Origin: an uncultured beta proteobacterium
GTDB lineage: Bacteria; Pseudomonadota; Gammaproteobacteria; Burkholderiales; SG8-39
Assembly (NCBI GenBank): GCA_902826155.1
Contig: CADEDU010000066.1
Location: 16,736-31,351, forward strand
Length of the DNA: 14,616 nucleotides
Direction: 5' to 3'
Part shown: one piece after another, positions 6,766 through 13,245 of the stretch
How positions within the stretch are numbered: the first letter of the stretch is position 1
Layout: the number at the start of each line of letters is the position of its first letter
Position numbers and translations under genes: made by a program
Notes under the pieces: model-generated
Databases searched by the model: none
Told to the model about the DNA's origin: nothing
Seen by the model: only the letters and a program-made list of their open reading frames with translations

Positions 6766-6766
6766 T
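6721..6766. repeat. Two consecutive perfect hairpins over the pxpA stop, possible terminator
   Basis: CGCTCGGC-TTTC-GCCGAGCG (6721-6740) is an 8-bp stem with a 4-base loop. Four bases later, ATCACGGTG-CGGG-CACCGTGAT (6745-6766) is a 9-bp stem with a 4-base loop that includes the pxpA stop codon. They lie just before the convergent junction with the Spy-like gene. There is no T-run on either side, so intrinsic termination is doubtful. They may protect the 3' end or act bidirectionally with Rho. The stems are clear; the function is inferred. Confidence 0.45.
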
Positions 6767-6784
6767 AGTGAGGGTGAAGCCGGA

Positions 6785-7351
6785 TCAGCCGCGATGCATC
6801 CGGCCGCGACGCTCACCGAACTGCTGCATGCGATCGGTCAGCTTCTTGCGCTGGTCGGGTGTCAGCACTTCCGACGCATCGGCGAGCGCTTGCGTCATGC
6901 GCTTCGACGATTCGTTGGCGATGTTCATCTGCTCGCTACGCAGCCGCTCGAGCTGAGCCCGATCGACCACGGTCGCGCCGAACAATCCCGCCGCCTCCTT
7001 GCGCAGCTCGGTACCTTTCTGGCGCAGCGGTGCAAGATCGCGCGCTGCCTGCTTGGCGATTTCGGTCAGACGCTTCGTCTGCTCCGGCGTCGCTTCGACT
7101 TCGACCGCAAAGTGCTTCATCCGGCGCTCGATGCGCGCGTCCATCTGCGCCGGGTCGATCGCGCCATGCCCGAAGCCGCCGAAGAACATGCCCGGGCCAC
7201 CGAATCCCCCGCCCATCGGGCCATGTGCCAACGCCTTGCCGGCGAATCCACCGGCTGCGCCGGCGAGCAATGCGAAAGCGAGTGCCCCGATGACTTTGCG
7301 GCCATGGCCATGACGTCCACGCGCGCAGGTGTTGCTGTTGGTCGATTCCAT
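6785..7351 (-). CDS. Spy/CpxP-family periplasmic protein (LTxxQ motif), possible envelope-stress chaperone
   Basis: A 188-residue protein of the Spy/CpxP type, a group of periplasmic helical chaperones and metal-stress accessory proteins. A basic N-terminus (RGRHGHGRK, 11-19) precedes a hydrophobic segment at 20-41 ending in ALA-HG, a good signal-peptidase-I site after residue 42. A Gly/Met/Phe-rich linker follows (45-62), then a charged helical region with two LTxxQ-like motifs: ATPEQ (87-91) and LTPDQ (163-167). The His and Met residues near the mature N-terminus could bind metal, as in CnrX/ZraP relatives; this is inference. ATG preceded by AAGGA. It lies 122 bp downstream of the FKBP gene on the same strand, so readthrough or its own promoter are both possible. 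No two-component system is visible nearby. The specific name spy or cpxP is not warranted. Confidence 0.85.
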   Translation of the reverse strand: MESTNSNTCARGRHGHGRKVIGALAFALLAGAAGGFAGKALAHGPMGGGFGGPGMFFGGFGHGAIDPAQMDARIERRMKHFAVEVEATPEQTKRLTEIAKQAARDLAPLRQKGTELRKEAAGLFGATVVDRAQLERLRSEQMNIANESSKRMTQALADASEVLTPDQRKKLTDRMQQFGERRGRMHRG

Positions 7352-7409
7352 TCCTCAGTCCTTTCGTTGTCAGGGCACACGCCCATGACGAGCACTTTAT
7401 GAGGCAGGC

Positions 7410-7436
7410 GTAAGCCAGTTCTGTCGGCCAGGTAAA
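7410..7436. promoter_or_regulatory. Spaced GTAA repeats upstream of the Spy-like gene
   Basis: GTAAG at 7410-7414 and GTAAA at 7432-7436 start 22 bp apart, 59-85 bp upstream of the Spy-like start codon. Each has a CCAG between it and the spacer. The spacing is about two helical turns and is not the CpxR box (GTAAA-N5-GTAAA). It is recorded because Spy/CpxP genes are usually stress-regulated. The support is weak. Confidence 0.2.
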
Positions 7437-7473
7437 GATGTTTGAAGCGGCAGGGACCGATGCAAGTCCGCGC

Positions 7474-7815
7474 TCAGCCAGTGGCGAGCAGTTCCACCTC
7501 GAACACCAGTGTCGCGTTGGGCGGAATGACCCCACCCGCGCCGCGTGCGCCGTAGCCCATCTCCGGCGGAATGGTGAGCTTGCGCTTGCCTCCCACCTTC
7601 ATGCCTTGCACACCCTGATCCCAGCCGCGGATCACTTCGCCCGCGCCGAGCCGAAATTTGAACGGGTCGTTGCGATCCTTGCTCGAGTCGAACTTCTTTC
7701 CGTCGGTGAGCCAACCGGTGTAGTGCACGGTCACACGATGACCTGCCGCGCTCTCGGCGCCGGTGCCGACGACGAGATCCTCGATGATCAGGCCTGCGGA
7801 GTTGGATTCAGACAT
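7474..7815 (-). CDS. FKBP-type peptidyl-prolyl cis-trans isomerase
   Basis: A single-domain FKBP of 113 residues that catalyses cis-trans isomerisation of X-Pro bonds. The active-site residues of FKBP12 are found at a constant offset of six: Y32, F42, D43, F52, V61, I62, W65, Y88 and F105. The [16 protein letters not shown] and [20 protein letters not shown] blocks are typical. There is no signal peptide and no inserted chaperone flap as in SlyD, so it is a small cytoplasmic isomerase of the kind common in betaproteobacteria. ATG start with GGGA six bases upstream. It precedes the Spy-like gene on the same strand, giving a possible folding-related pair, and is divergent from the hemerythrin gene across 231 bp. 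Confidence 0.96.
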   Translation of the reverse strand: MSESNSAGLIIEDLVVGTGAESAAGHRVTVHYTGWLTDGKKFDSSKDRNDPFKFRLGAGEVIRGWDQGVQGMKVGGKRKLTIPPEMGYGARGAGGVIPPNATLVFEVELLATG

Positions 7816-8046
7816 ATTTGTCCCACGCTAGGGTTGATGGAGCGCGCAGTGTAAGCGCTGCACCTCGATCGGCGCCGCTCCGGACCTTCGATGTACCCGA
7901 CGCTGTGCCCGAAGATCGGCCGAGCGTTCCCGCCCACGATTTGCGCGCTCCCATCCCTGCTCCGTGCGGGTTCGATCGCGCCGTGCCGTGTACACTGCGC
8001 CCTGATCGCAATGGACGAGCGCGCCGCGCGCGCAAAGGGAATCTCG
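7816..8046. other. 231-bp divergent intergenic region between the FKBP and hemerythrin genes
   Basis: Both genes should start from this stretch. On the plus strand, TACACT at 7991-7996 is a plausible -10 box about 50 bases before the hemerythrin ATG, but no well-spaced -35 accompanies it. AAAGGGA at 8034-8040, six bases before the ATG at 8047, is a good ribosome-binding site and decides that start over the in-frame upstream codons. No inverted repeat stands out as an iron- or oxygen-sensor site, and I see no FNR-like TTGAT-N4-ATCAA. Confidence 0.4.
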
Positions 8047-8574
8047 ATGGCACTTCTGGAATGGAAAGCGGAACTCGAACTGGGCGAACCGACGATGGAC
8101 GCCACGCATCGCGAGTACGCCGAATTGCTCAACCGGCTCGAGCATGCCGCCGACGGCGAATTCCTCGGCCATCTCGACGCGTTCATCGGCCATACCGAGC
8201 GGCACTTCGCCGACGAGAACGAAAAGATGGCCGCCACCAAGCTGCCGCCGGCTGGTTGCCATCTGCACGAGCACGAGCAGGTGCTGCTCATCATGAAAGA
8301 CGTGCGCGGTCGCGTCGCGGCCGGTGAGGTCTACCTGGGCCGTGTGCTGGCGGGCGAGATGGGCAAGTGGTTTGAGAATCACGCGGCGACAATGGATCGC
8401 ATGCTGGCCTATTGGCTTCTGGTCGGCGACGAAGGCCGCGCGCAGTTGCTGGCCGAAGCACAGGCGGCTCAGCACGCGCATGCGTGCGGGACGCATGGCA
8501 GCGCGTGTTCCCACGCCGAACACGCACCGGTTCCCGAGGCCGCCGCGACCGACACGGCCGGCGCACGGGCTTGA
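8047..8574 (+). CDS. Bacteriohemerythrin with His/Cys-rich C-terminal tail
   Basis: A 175-residue hemerythrin-domain protein expected to bind O2, or to sense O2/NO, at a di-iron site in a four-helix bundle. All seven usual iron ligands can be placed: H21 (MDATHREY), H53 and E57 (HFADE), H72 and H76 (HLHEH), H112 and D117 (WFENHAATMD). The N-terminal LEWKAELELGEPTMDATH matches the usual lead-in. Beyond the domain (about residue 135) is an alanine-rich tail with five His and two Cys between 143 and 159, which is not part of the fold. The ATG at 8047 is chosen for its AAAGGGA site; the frame is open further upstream but that sequence is not hemerythrin-like. There is no signal peptide, so it is cytoplasmic. 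Roles for single-domain hemerythrins include O2 supply to oxygenases and iron storage; neighbours do not decide. Confidence 0.92.
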   Translation: MALLEWKAELELGEPTMDATHREYAELLNRLEHAADGEFLGHLDAFIGHTERHFADENEKMAATKLPPAGCHLHEHEQVLLIMKDVRGRVAAGEVYLGRVLAGEMGKWFENHAATMDRMLAYWLLVGDEGRAQLLAEAQAAQHAHACGTHGSACSHAEHAPVPEAAATDTAGARA

Positions 8575-8582
8575 TGCACGGC

Positions 8583-8603
8583 GCGCTCGATCTACGCGAG
8601 CGC
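8583..8603. terminator. Candidate bidirectional hairpin between the hemerythrin gene and pepN
   Basis: GCGCTCG (8583-8589), loop ATCTACG, CGAGCGC (8597-8603) form a 7-bp perfect stem at the convergent junction, covering the pepN stop codon. There is no T-run. Its position in the 17-bp gap between two gene ends is the main argument for a termination or 3'-end role. Confidence 0.3.
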
Positions 8604-11240
8604 CTTCGACACGACCTCGGCGGTATCTTTCGACAGGTTGGAAGTGCCGCGCACGCGCTCCAGCGCCGCGCGCGCAAGTCGTTGCCGGCCGGCGTCGAAT
8701 TTCTTCCAGCGATCGAACGCACGCGCCAGCCGCGCGGCCACTTGCGGGTTGATCGCATCGAGCGCGGCGATCTGCTCGGCGGCGAACGCATAGCCGCTGC
8801 CGTCCGCAGCGTGGAAGTGCACGGGATTGCGCTGGCATAGGCCGCCGATCAGCGCGCGCACCTTGTTCGGATTGCGCAGGTCGAATGCGGGGTGCTGCAG
8901 CAGATTGCGAACGGCCGCCAACGTACCGGGCACCCTCGAGCTCGACTGAACCGCGAGCCACTTGTCGATCACCAGCGCTTCGTGCTTCCACTGTTCGTAG
9001 AAGCGCGTCAGCGCCGCCGGGCGTTCGGGAAAATCGGTGTTGGCGATCGCGGCCAGCGCGGCCATGCGGTCGGTCATGTTGTTCGCGGTTTCGAACTGAT
9101 GCAGACATACGCTGCGCACCGAAGTCTCGTCGAGCTCCATCAGGTAGCTCATGCACAGATTGCGCAGCGCGCGCTTGCCTGCCGAGGCCGCATCGGGCGA
9201 GTACGGGCCGCTCAGCACCATCGCGCGATAGGTGCGTTCGAGTTCGCTGCGCAATGCCTGCGCCAATGCCTGGCGAACGCGACGGCGTGTGGAGTGGATG
9301 GCATCAGGATCGGCGATCTCGAACTGCTCGGCCAGATACGATTCACCCGGCAGCGCCAGCGCCTCGGCCGCGAACGCCGGATCATTCGCGCCGTCGGCCA
9401 GCACGCGCGCGAAGGCCTCGATGAAAGCGCGAGGAACCTCGAAGGGCTTGCCGTCCTTGCGCGCGTTGATACCGGCAACCATGAGATTGACCGCGAGCTG
9501 TTGACCGGCTTCCCAGCGCATGTACGGATCGCTGTCATGCGCCATCAGGTGTGTGTAGTCGCGATCGGAGTACGGAAAGCGCACGATCACCGGCGCGGAG
9601 AAGTCGCGATTGAGTGAGGGCACCACATCGGGCGGCACGTCGATGAACACGCGTTCCTCTTCGGCGTGCATGAGCGAGAGGATGCGCGCGCTCGCCGACT
9701 CGCTGCGACGTTGCTCGCCACGCAGGCGAAGTGGCACTTCGCGACCATCTGATCCGATCAGCGCGATCGCCAGCGGCAGATGCAACGGCAGTTTCTCGGG
9801 CTGGCCCGGCGTTGCCGCCGTGTGCTGCGAAAAGCGCATCGTAAAAGTGCGCTTGGCGGCATCGTAGTGACCGGTCACGTTAACCACCGGAGTGCCGGCC
9901 TGGTCATACCAGCGCCGGAACCGCGACAGATCGACGCTGCTCGCATCCTGCATCGCCTGCACGAAATCGTCGGTCGTGACGGCTTGTCCGTCGTGGCGTT
10001 TGAAGTACAGGTCCATCCCTCGGCGGAATGCGGCCGCGCCGATGAGCGTGTGGATCATGCGCACTACTTCGGCGCCCTTCTCATACACGGTGGCTGTGTA
10101 GAAGTTGGAGATCTCCTGGTACGCCTGCGGACGCACCGGATGCGCCATTGGTCCTGCGTCCTCGGGAAACTGCGCCGAGCGCAGCCGGTTGACTTCCTGG
10201 ATGCGCGTGACCGCGCGTGAGTAGTGATCGGCGCCGAACTCCTGATCGCGGAAGACCGTCAGGCCTTCCTTGAGTGAGAGCTGAAACCAGTCGCGGCAGG
10301 TGACGCGGTTGCCGGTCCAGTTGTGGAAGTACTCGTGCGCCACGACGCGATCGATGCCTTCGAAGTCGTGGTCCTCGGCGGTCTCGGCATTGGCCAGCAC
10401 GTACTTCGTGTTGAAGATGTTCAGGCCCTTGTTTTCCATCGCGCCCATGTTGAAGTCGCCCACCGCGACGATCATGTAGCAGTCGATGTCCAGCTCCAGG
10501 CCGAAGACATGCTCGTCCCACAGCATCGATTTCTTCAGCGCCGCCATGGCGTGATGGCTCTGATCGAGCTTGCCCGGCTCGACGTAGATCTCCAGCGCGA
10601 CGCGTCGCCCCGATCGCGTCACGAACGAATCGGCTAGCCGGTCCAGTCGCCCGGCCACCAGCGCGAACAGGTACGAGGGTTTCGGGAACGGGTCGTCCCA
10701 TTTCACCCAATGCCGGCCATTGGCTTCGCGGCCGCTGCCGACCAGGTTGCCGTTCGACAGCAGCACCGGATAGCGTTCGCGGTCGGCGTGGACGGTCACC
10801 GAATAGCGCGCCATTACATCGGGCCGGTCGAGAAAGTAGGTGATCCGCCGGAAGCCTTCGGCTTCGCACTGCGTGAACAATCCGTTCGCCGCCCCGTACA
10901 GCCCTTCGAGTTTGGTGTTCTGTTGCGGCTTGATGCGATTGACGATCTCGAGCGTGAACTTGCGCGGCACTTTCGCGATCGTGAGCTGCTCGGGCTCGCG
11001 CACGTATTCGGTCGAGCTGAGCCATTGACCGTCGAGCGTGACGGCGATCAGCTCGAAGTCGTCGCCATGCAGCACCAGAGGCGCAGCTTTGGCTTGCGTG
11101 CTGCGCTCGATTGCCATCCGTGAACGCACCGTGGTGTGGGTCTCGCCGATGTCGAAGTCGAGCGCGACCGTGGTGATGCGATAGTCGGGCGGAGCGTAGT
11201 CGGCGAGGCGGATCGTCGGCGGCAGTGCAGGTTCGCGCAT
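8592..11240 (-). CDS. pepN: Aminopeptidase N (M1 family)
   Basis: An 882-residue zinc aminopeptidase removing N-terminal residues from peptides in the cytoplasm. The active site matches E. coli PepN at a constant offset of five residues: E126 (QCEAEGF), GAMEN at 266-270, HEYFH with H302, E303 and H306, third zinc ligand E325 (LSLKEGLTVF), and transition-state Tyr Y386 (TVYEKGAEV). The domain order is the proteobacterial PepN one: N-terminal beta domain, catalytic domain, beta-sandwich from about residue 450, and a long C-terminal helical domain. The ATG at 11240 has no Shine-Dalgarno; the bases before it are pyrimidine-rich (CTCCCTCCTCGAC). An in-frame TAG 14 codons upstream, with no alternative start between, fixes it as the only reasonable choice. 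It is convergent with the hemerythrin gene and divergent from the GGT-family gene. Probably a housekeeping gene. Confidence 0.97.
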   Translation of the reverse strand: MREPALPPTIRLADYAPPDYRITTVALDFDIGETHTTVRSRMAIERSTQAKAAPLVLHGDDFELIAVTLDGQWLSSTEYVREPEQLTIAKVPRKFTLEIVNRIKPQQNTKLEGLYGAANGLFTQCEAEGFRRITYFLDRPDVMARYSVTVHADRERYPVLLSNGNLVGSGREANGRHWVKWDDPFPKPSYLFALVAGRLDRLADSFVTRSGRRVALEIYVEPGKLDQSHHAMAALKKSMLWDEHVFGLELDIDCYMIVAVGDFNMGAMENKGLNIFNTKYVLANAETAEDHDFEGIDRVVAHEYFHNWTGNRVTCRDWFQLSLKEGLTVFRDQEFGADHYSRAVTRIQEVNRLRSAQFPEDAGPMAHPVRPQAYQEISNFYTATVYEKGAEVVRMIHTLIGAAAFRRGMDLYFKRHDGQAVTTDDFVQAMQDASSVDLSRFRRWYDQAGTPVVNVTGHYDAAKRTFTMRFSQHTAATPGQPEKLPLHLPLAIALIGSDGREVPLRLRGEQRRSESASARILSLMHAEEERVFIDVPPDVVPSLNRDFSAPVIVRFPYSDRDYTHLMAHDSDPYMRWEAGQQLAVNLMVAGINARKDGKPFEVPRAFIEAFARVLADGANDPAFAAEALALPGESYLAEQFEIADPDAIHSTRRRVRQALAQALRSELERTYRAMVLSGPYSPDAASAGKRALRNLCMSYLMELDETSVRSVCLHQFETANNMTDRMAALAAIANTDFPERPAALTRFYEQWKHEALVIDKWLAVQSSSRVPGTLAAVRNLLQHPAFDLRNPNKVRALIGGLCQRNPVHFHAADGSGYAFAAEQIAALDAINPQVAARLARAFDRWKKFDAGRQRLARAALERVRGTSNLSKDTAEVVSKALA

Positions 11241-11276
11241 GTCGAGGAGGGAGAGGGCGGTTCGCGGCGGTCGCGG

Positions 11277-11282
11277 ATTCTA
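11277..11282 (-). promoter_or_regulatory. Possible pepN -10 box
   Basis: The minus strand reads TAGAAT, five of six matches to the sigma-70 -10 consensus, about 37 bases upstream of the pepN ATG. This would give a leader of about 30 bases. The -35 position 17 bp upstream (CAGGTT) is poor. A perfect 10-bp palindrome, ATTCCGGAAT (11308-11317), lies just upstream of that position. Confidence 0.3.
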
Positions 11283-11361
11283 GCGTGCGCTCCGCTCAAA
11301 ACCTGGCATTCCGGAATCGGAAATTGGAGATCGGGATTCGCGCTCGTCGGCCTGCGACGGC

Positions 11362-11390
11362 TGATCCGGCGCCGAGCCCGGGCCGGATCA
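11362..11390. promoter_or_regulatory. 9-bp perfect inverted repeat (operator candidate) between pepN and the GGT-family gene
   Basis: TGATCCGGC (11362-11370) and GCCGGATCA (11382-11390) are exact inverted copies separated by 11 bases, a 29-bp dyad. The spacing suits a dimeric regulator binding successive major grooves. It is centred about 50 bp upstream of the -10 proposed for the GGT-family gene and could serve either divergent gene. A stem-loop role in RNA is less likely given the 11-base loop and the lack of a T-run. Confidence 0.45.
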
Positions 11391-11402
11391 TTCGGCTGTC
11401 GG

Positions 11403-11431
11403 TTGCGCCGCTCCCACAAGTGCGCGATAGT
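11403..11431 (+). promoter_or_regulatory. Candidate sigma-70 promoter of the GGT-family gene
   Basis: TTGCGC (11403-11408) and GATAGT (11426-11431) are spaced by 17 bp, with 3/6 and 4/6 matches to consensus. Transcription would begin near 11438, about 53 bases before the ATG at 11491. The last two bases of the -10 are the first bases of a 12-bp direct repeat. The match is modest, but position and spacing are right. Confidence 0.35.
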
Positions 11432-11469
11432 GAACCGCATCTGGTGGACGGTGTACGGTGAACCGCATC
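11430..11469 (+). repeat. Exact 12-bp direct repeat in the GGT-family leader
   Basis: GTGAACCGCATC occurs at 11430-11441 and again at 11458-11469, 28 bp apart start to start. The first copy overlaps the proposed -10/start region; the second lies in the leader, 7 bases before the Shine-Dalgarno. Each copy could also be read as GTG-Asn-Arg-Ile; the second GTG is in frame with the gene. Repeated operator half-sites or a small tandem duplication are both possible. Confidence 0.5.
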
Positions 11470-11490
11470 GGCGGCAAGGAGATTTCGCTC

Positions 11491-13245
11491 ATGGCACAGG
11501 CAAGCAGTTCGGCAAACAAGATGGCGGTCGGTGCGCTGAGCTACCGCCCGACGGTGATCGGCCGCAAGTACGCGATCGCCTGTGGTCACTTCCTGGCGGC
11601 CCACGCGGCGATGCGCGTGCTCGATCGGGGCGGCAACGTGGTGGATGCGGGGGTGACCGCATCGATCGCACTGGCTGTGCTGCAGCCTGACATCGTCGGC
11701 TTCGGCGGCGTCGCTCCGACGATCATTCACATGCGACACGAAGGGCGACCGTGGAGTCTCCCGGGGCTCGGCACCTGGCCCGCGGCGACCGATCCGGCCC
11801 GTCTGGCCGAAGTCGGCAAGGGGCAGATTCCCGAAGGGCTGCTGCGCAGCGTGATGCCCGCCGCGCCCGCGACGCACATCACTGCGCTTCGCCGGTTCGG
11901 CTCGATTTCATTCGAGGAGGCAGCCACGCCGGCGATGGAGATCGCGGAGCACGGCTTCGCGGTGTTTCCGCTGCTCGCGCACACCATCGCGAAGAGTGAG
12001 GCCGGGTATCGGCGCTGGGCCGACAACGCCCGCATCTTCCTGCCGCAGGGACGGGCGCCGCGCATCGGCGAGATCCTGCTGCAGAGCGACCTCGCGCGCA
12101 CGTTCGGTCGAATGATCGAAGCCGAGCGCGCCGCGGCCGGCAACCGCGACGCGAAGCTGCGGGCCGTACACGATTACTTCTATCGCGGGCCGATCGCGCG
12201 CGAGATCGACGCCTATCACCGCGCCAACGATGGCTTCGTGCGCTTCGAGGATCTGGCTGGCTTCAACGTTGCGCCAGAGGCGACGATCAGCACGCGCTAT
12301 CGCGAGTTCGACGTGCACGCCTGCGACGTATGGTGCCAGGGAATTTCACTGCTGCAGTCGCTCAAGATTCTCGAGCGCGACGATCTGAAGGCGCTCGGCC
12401 ATAACTCGGTCGCGTACGTACATCTGCTCACCGAGGCAATGAACCTCGCGTTCGCCGATCGCGAGGGCTACGTCGGCGATCCGCGCTTCGTGAACGTGCC
12501 GACGCAGGCACTGCTGGAGGCCGGCTACGCGGCGCGCCAGCGTGCACGCATTGATCCGGCGCGCGCCTTCGGCAAGATGCCCGCGCCGGGCGTCGTGGGC
12601 GCGAAGCCGGCGTTGCGCGAGTCAGCGCTGCAGCAGGGCAGCGGTCCGACACCGATGGCGCCCGATACGATCTACTGCTGCGTAATGGACGACGACGGCA
12701 ATGCCTACTCGGCCACACTCTCCGATAACTCCTACGATTCACCGGTGATTCCGGGCACCGGGCTCACGATCTCCTCGCGCGGTTCGCAGTCTTGGCTGGA
12801 GCCGGGGCACCCCTCAGAGGTCAAGCCGGGCAAGCGCCCGCGCCTCACGCCGAGTCCGGCGCTGATCCTGCGCGATGGCCGGCCGTTCATGGGCGTGGGC
12901 ACACCCGGCGGCGACGTGCAGTCGCAATCGATGATGCAGGTGTTCCTGAATGCCACCGAGTTCGCCATGACCATGCAGCAGGCGGTCGAGGCGCCGCGGT
13001 TCTACACGTCGAACTATCCGAACTCGTTCACGCCGCACCAGTATCTGCAAGGGCGGCTCAATCTCGAAGCGACGCTGTCCGACGAGGTCATCGCGGCGAT
13101 GCGCGCGCGCGGCCACGACGTCGAGGTGTGGCCGGCTTTTCCTGCGGCAGGCGGCGCGGTGTGTGCGGTGATGCGCGACCCGATCACCGGATGGCTGCAC
13201 GCCGGCGCTGATCCGCGGCGCGAGGCTTACGCGATGGCGTGGTAG
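11491..13245 (+). CDS. Gamma-glutamyltransferase-family Ntn-hydrolase (GGT-like, substrate uncertain)
   Basis: A 584-residue member of the GGT/cephalosporin-acylase-type family, made as a proenzyme that cuts itself and uses the new N-terminal Thr. The cut site is visible as PD|TIYCCVMDDDGNAYSATLSDN, making T393 the nucleophile. The Asn equivalent to E. coli N411 is kept and T409 becomes Ser. The pair that forms the oxyanion hole in E. coli (S462-S463) reads Leu-Thr here (KRPRLTPSPAL), and the usual TTHYSVVD is TIYCCVMD, so true GGT activity is doubtful. GVGTPGGD and the C-terminal GHDVEVWP region are typical. There is no signal peptide, unlike periplasmic GGT. I chose the ATG at 11491 for its AAGGAG (11476-11481); a GTG at 11458 is possible. 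HpxW-like amide hydrolysis or acylase activity are alternatives. The 3' end overlaps the convergent AlkD-like gene. Confidence 0.88.
   Translation: MAQASSSANKMAVGALSYRPTVIGRKYAIACGHFLAAHAAMRVLDRGGNVVDAGVTASIALAVLQPDIVGFGGVAPTIIHMRHEGRPWSLPGLGTWPAATDPARLAEVGKGQIPEGLLRSVMPAAPATHITALRRFGSISFEEAATPAMEIAEHGFAVFPLLAHTIAKSEAGYRRWADNARIFLPQGRAPRIGEILLQSDLARTFGRMIEAERAAAGNRDAKLRAVHDYFYRGPIAREIDAYHRANDGFVRFEDLAGFNVAPEATISTRYREFDVHACDVWCQGISLLQSLKILERDDLKALGHNSVAYVHLLTEAMNLAFADREGYVGDPRFVNVPTQALLEAGYAARQRARIDPARAFGKMPAPGVVGAKPALRESALQQGSGPTPMAPDTIYCCVMDDDGNAYSATLSDNSYDSPVIPGTGLTISSRGSQSWLEPGHPSEVKPGKRPRLTPSPALILRDGRPFMGVGTPGGDVQSQSMMQVFLNATEFAMTMQQAVEAPRFYTSNYPNSFTPHQYLQGRLNLEATLSDEVIAAMRARGHDVEVWPAFPAAGGAVCAVMRDPITGWLHAGADPRREAYAMAW

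Noticed and set aside
7891..8046. N-terminal extension of the hemerythrin frame
   Set aside because: The added 52 residues have no hemerythrin similarity; AAAGGGA before the ATG at 8047 and the conserved N-terminus favour the shorter form.
7828..9156. 442-codon open frame on the minus strand across the hemerythrin gene and the pepN 3' end
   Set aside because: It is antisense to a complete hemerythrin and out of frame with pepN. The product is Arg-rich with no recognisable domain, typical of spurious frames in GC-rich DNA.
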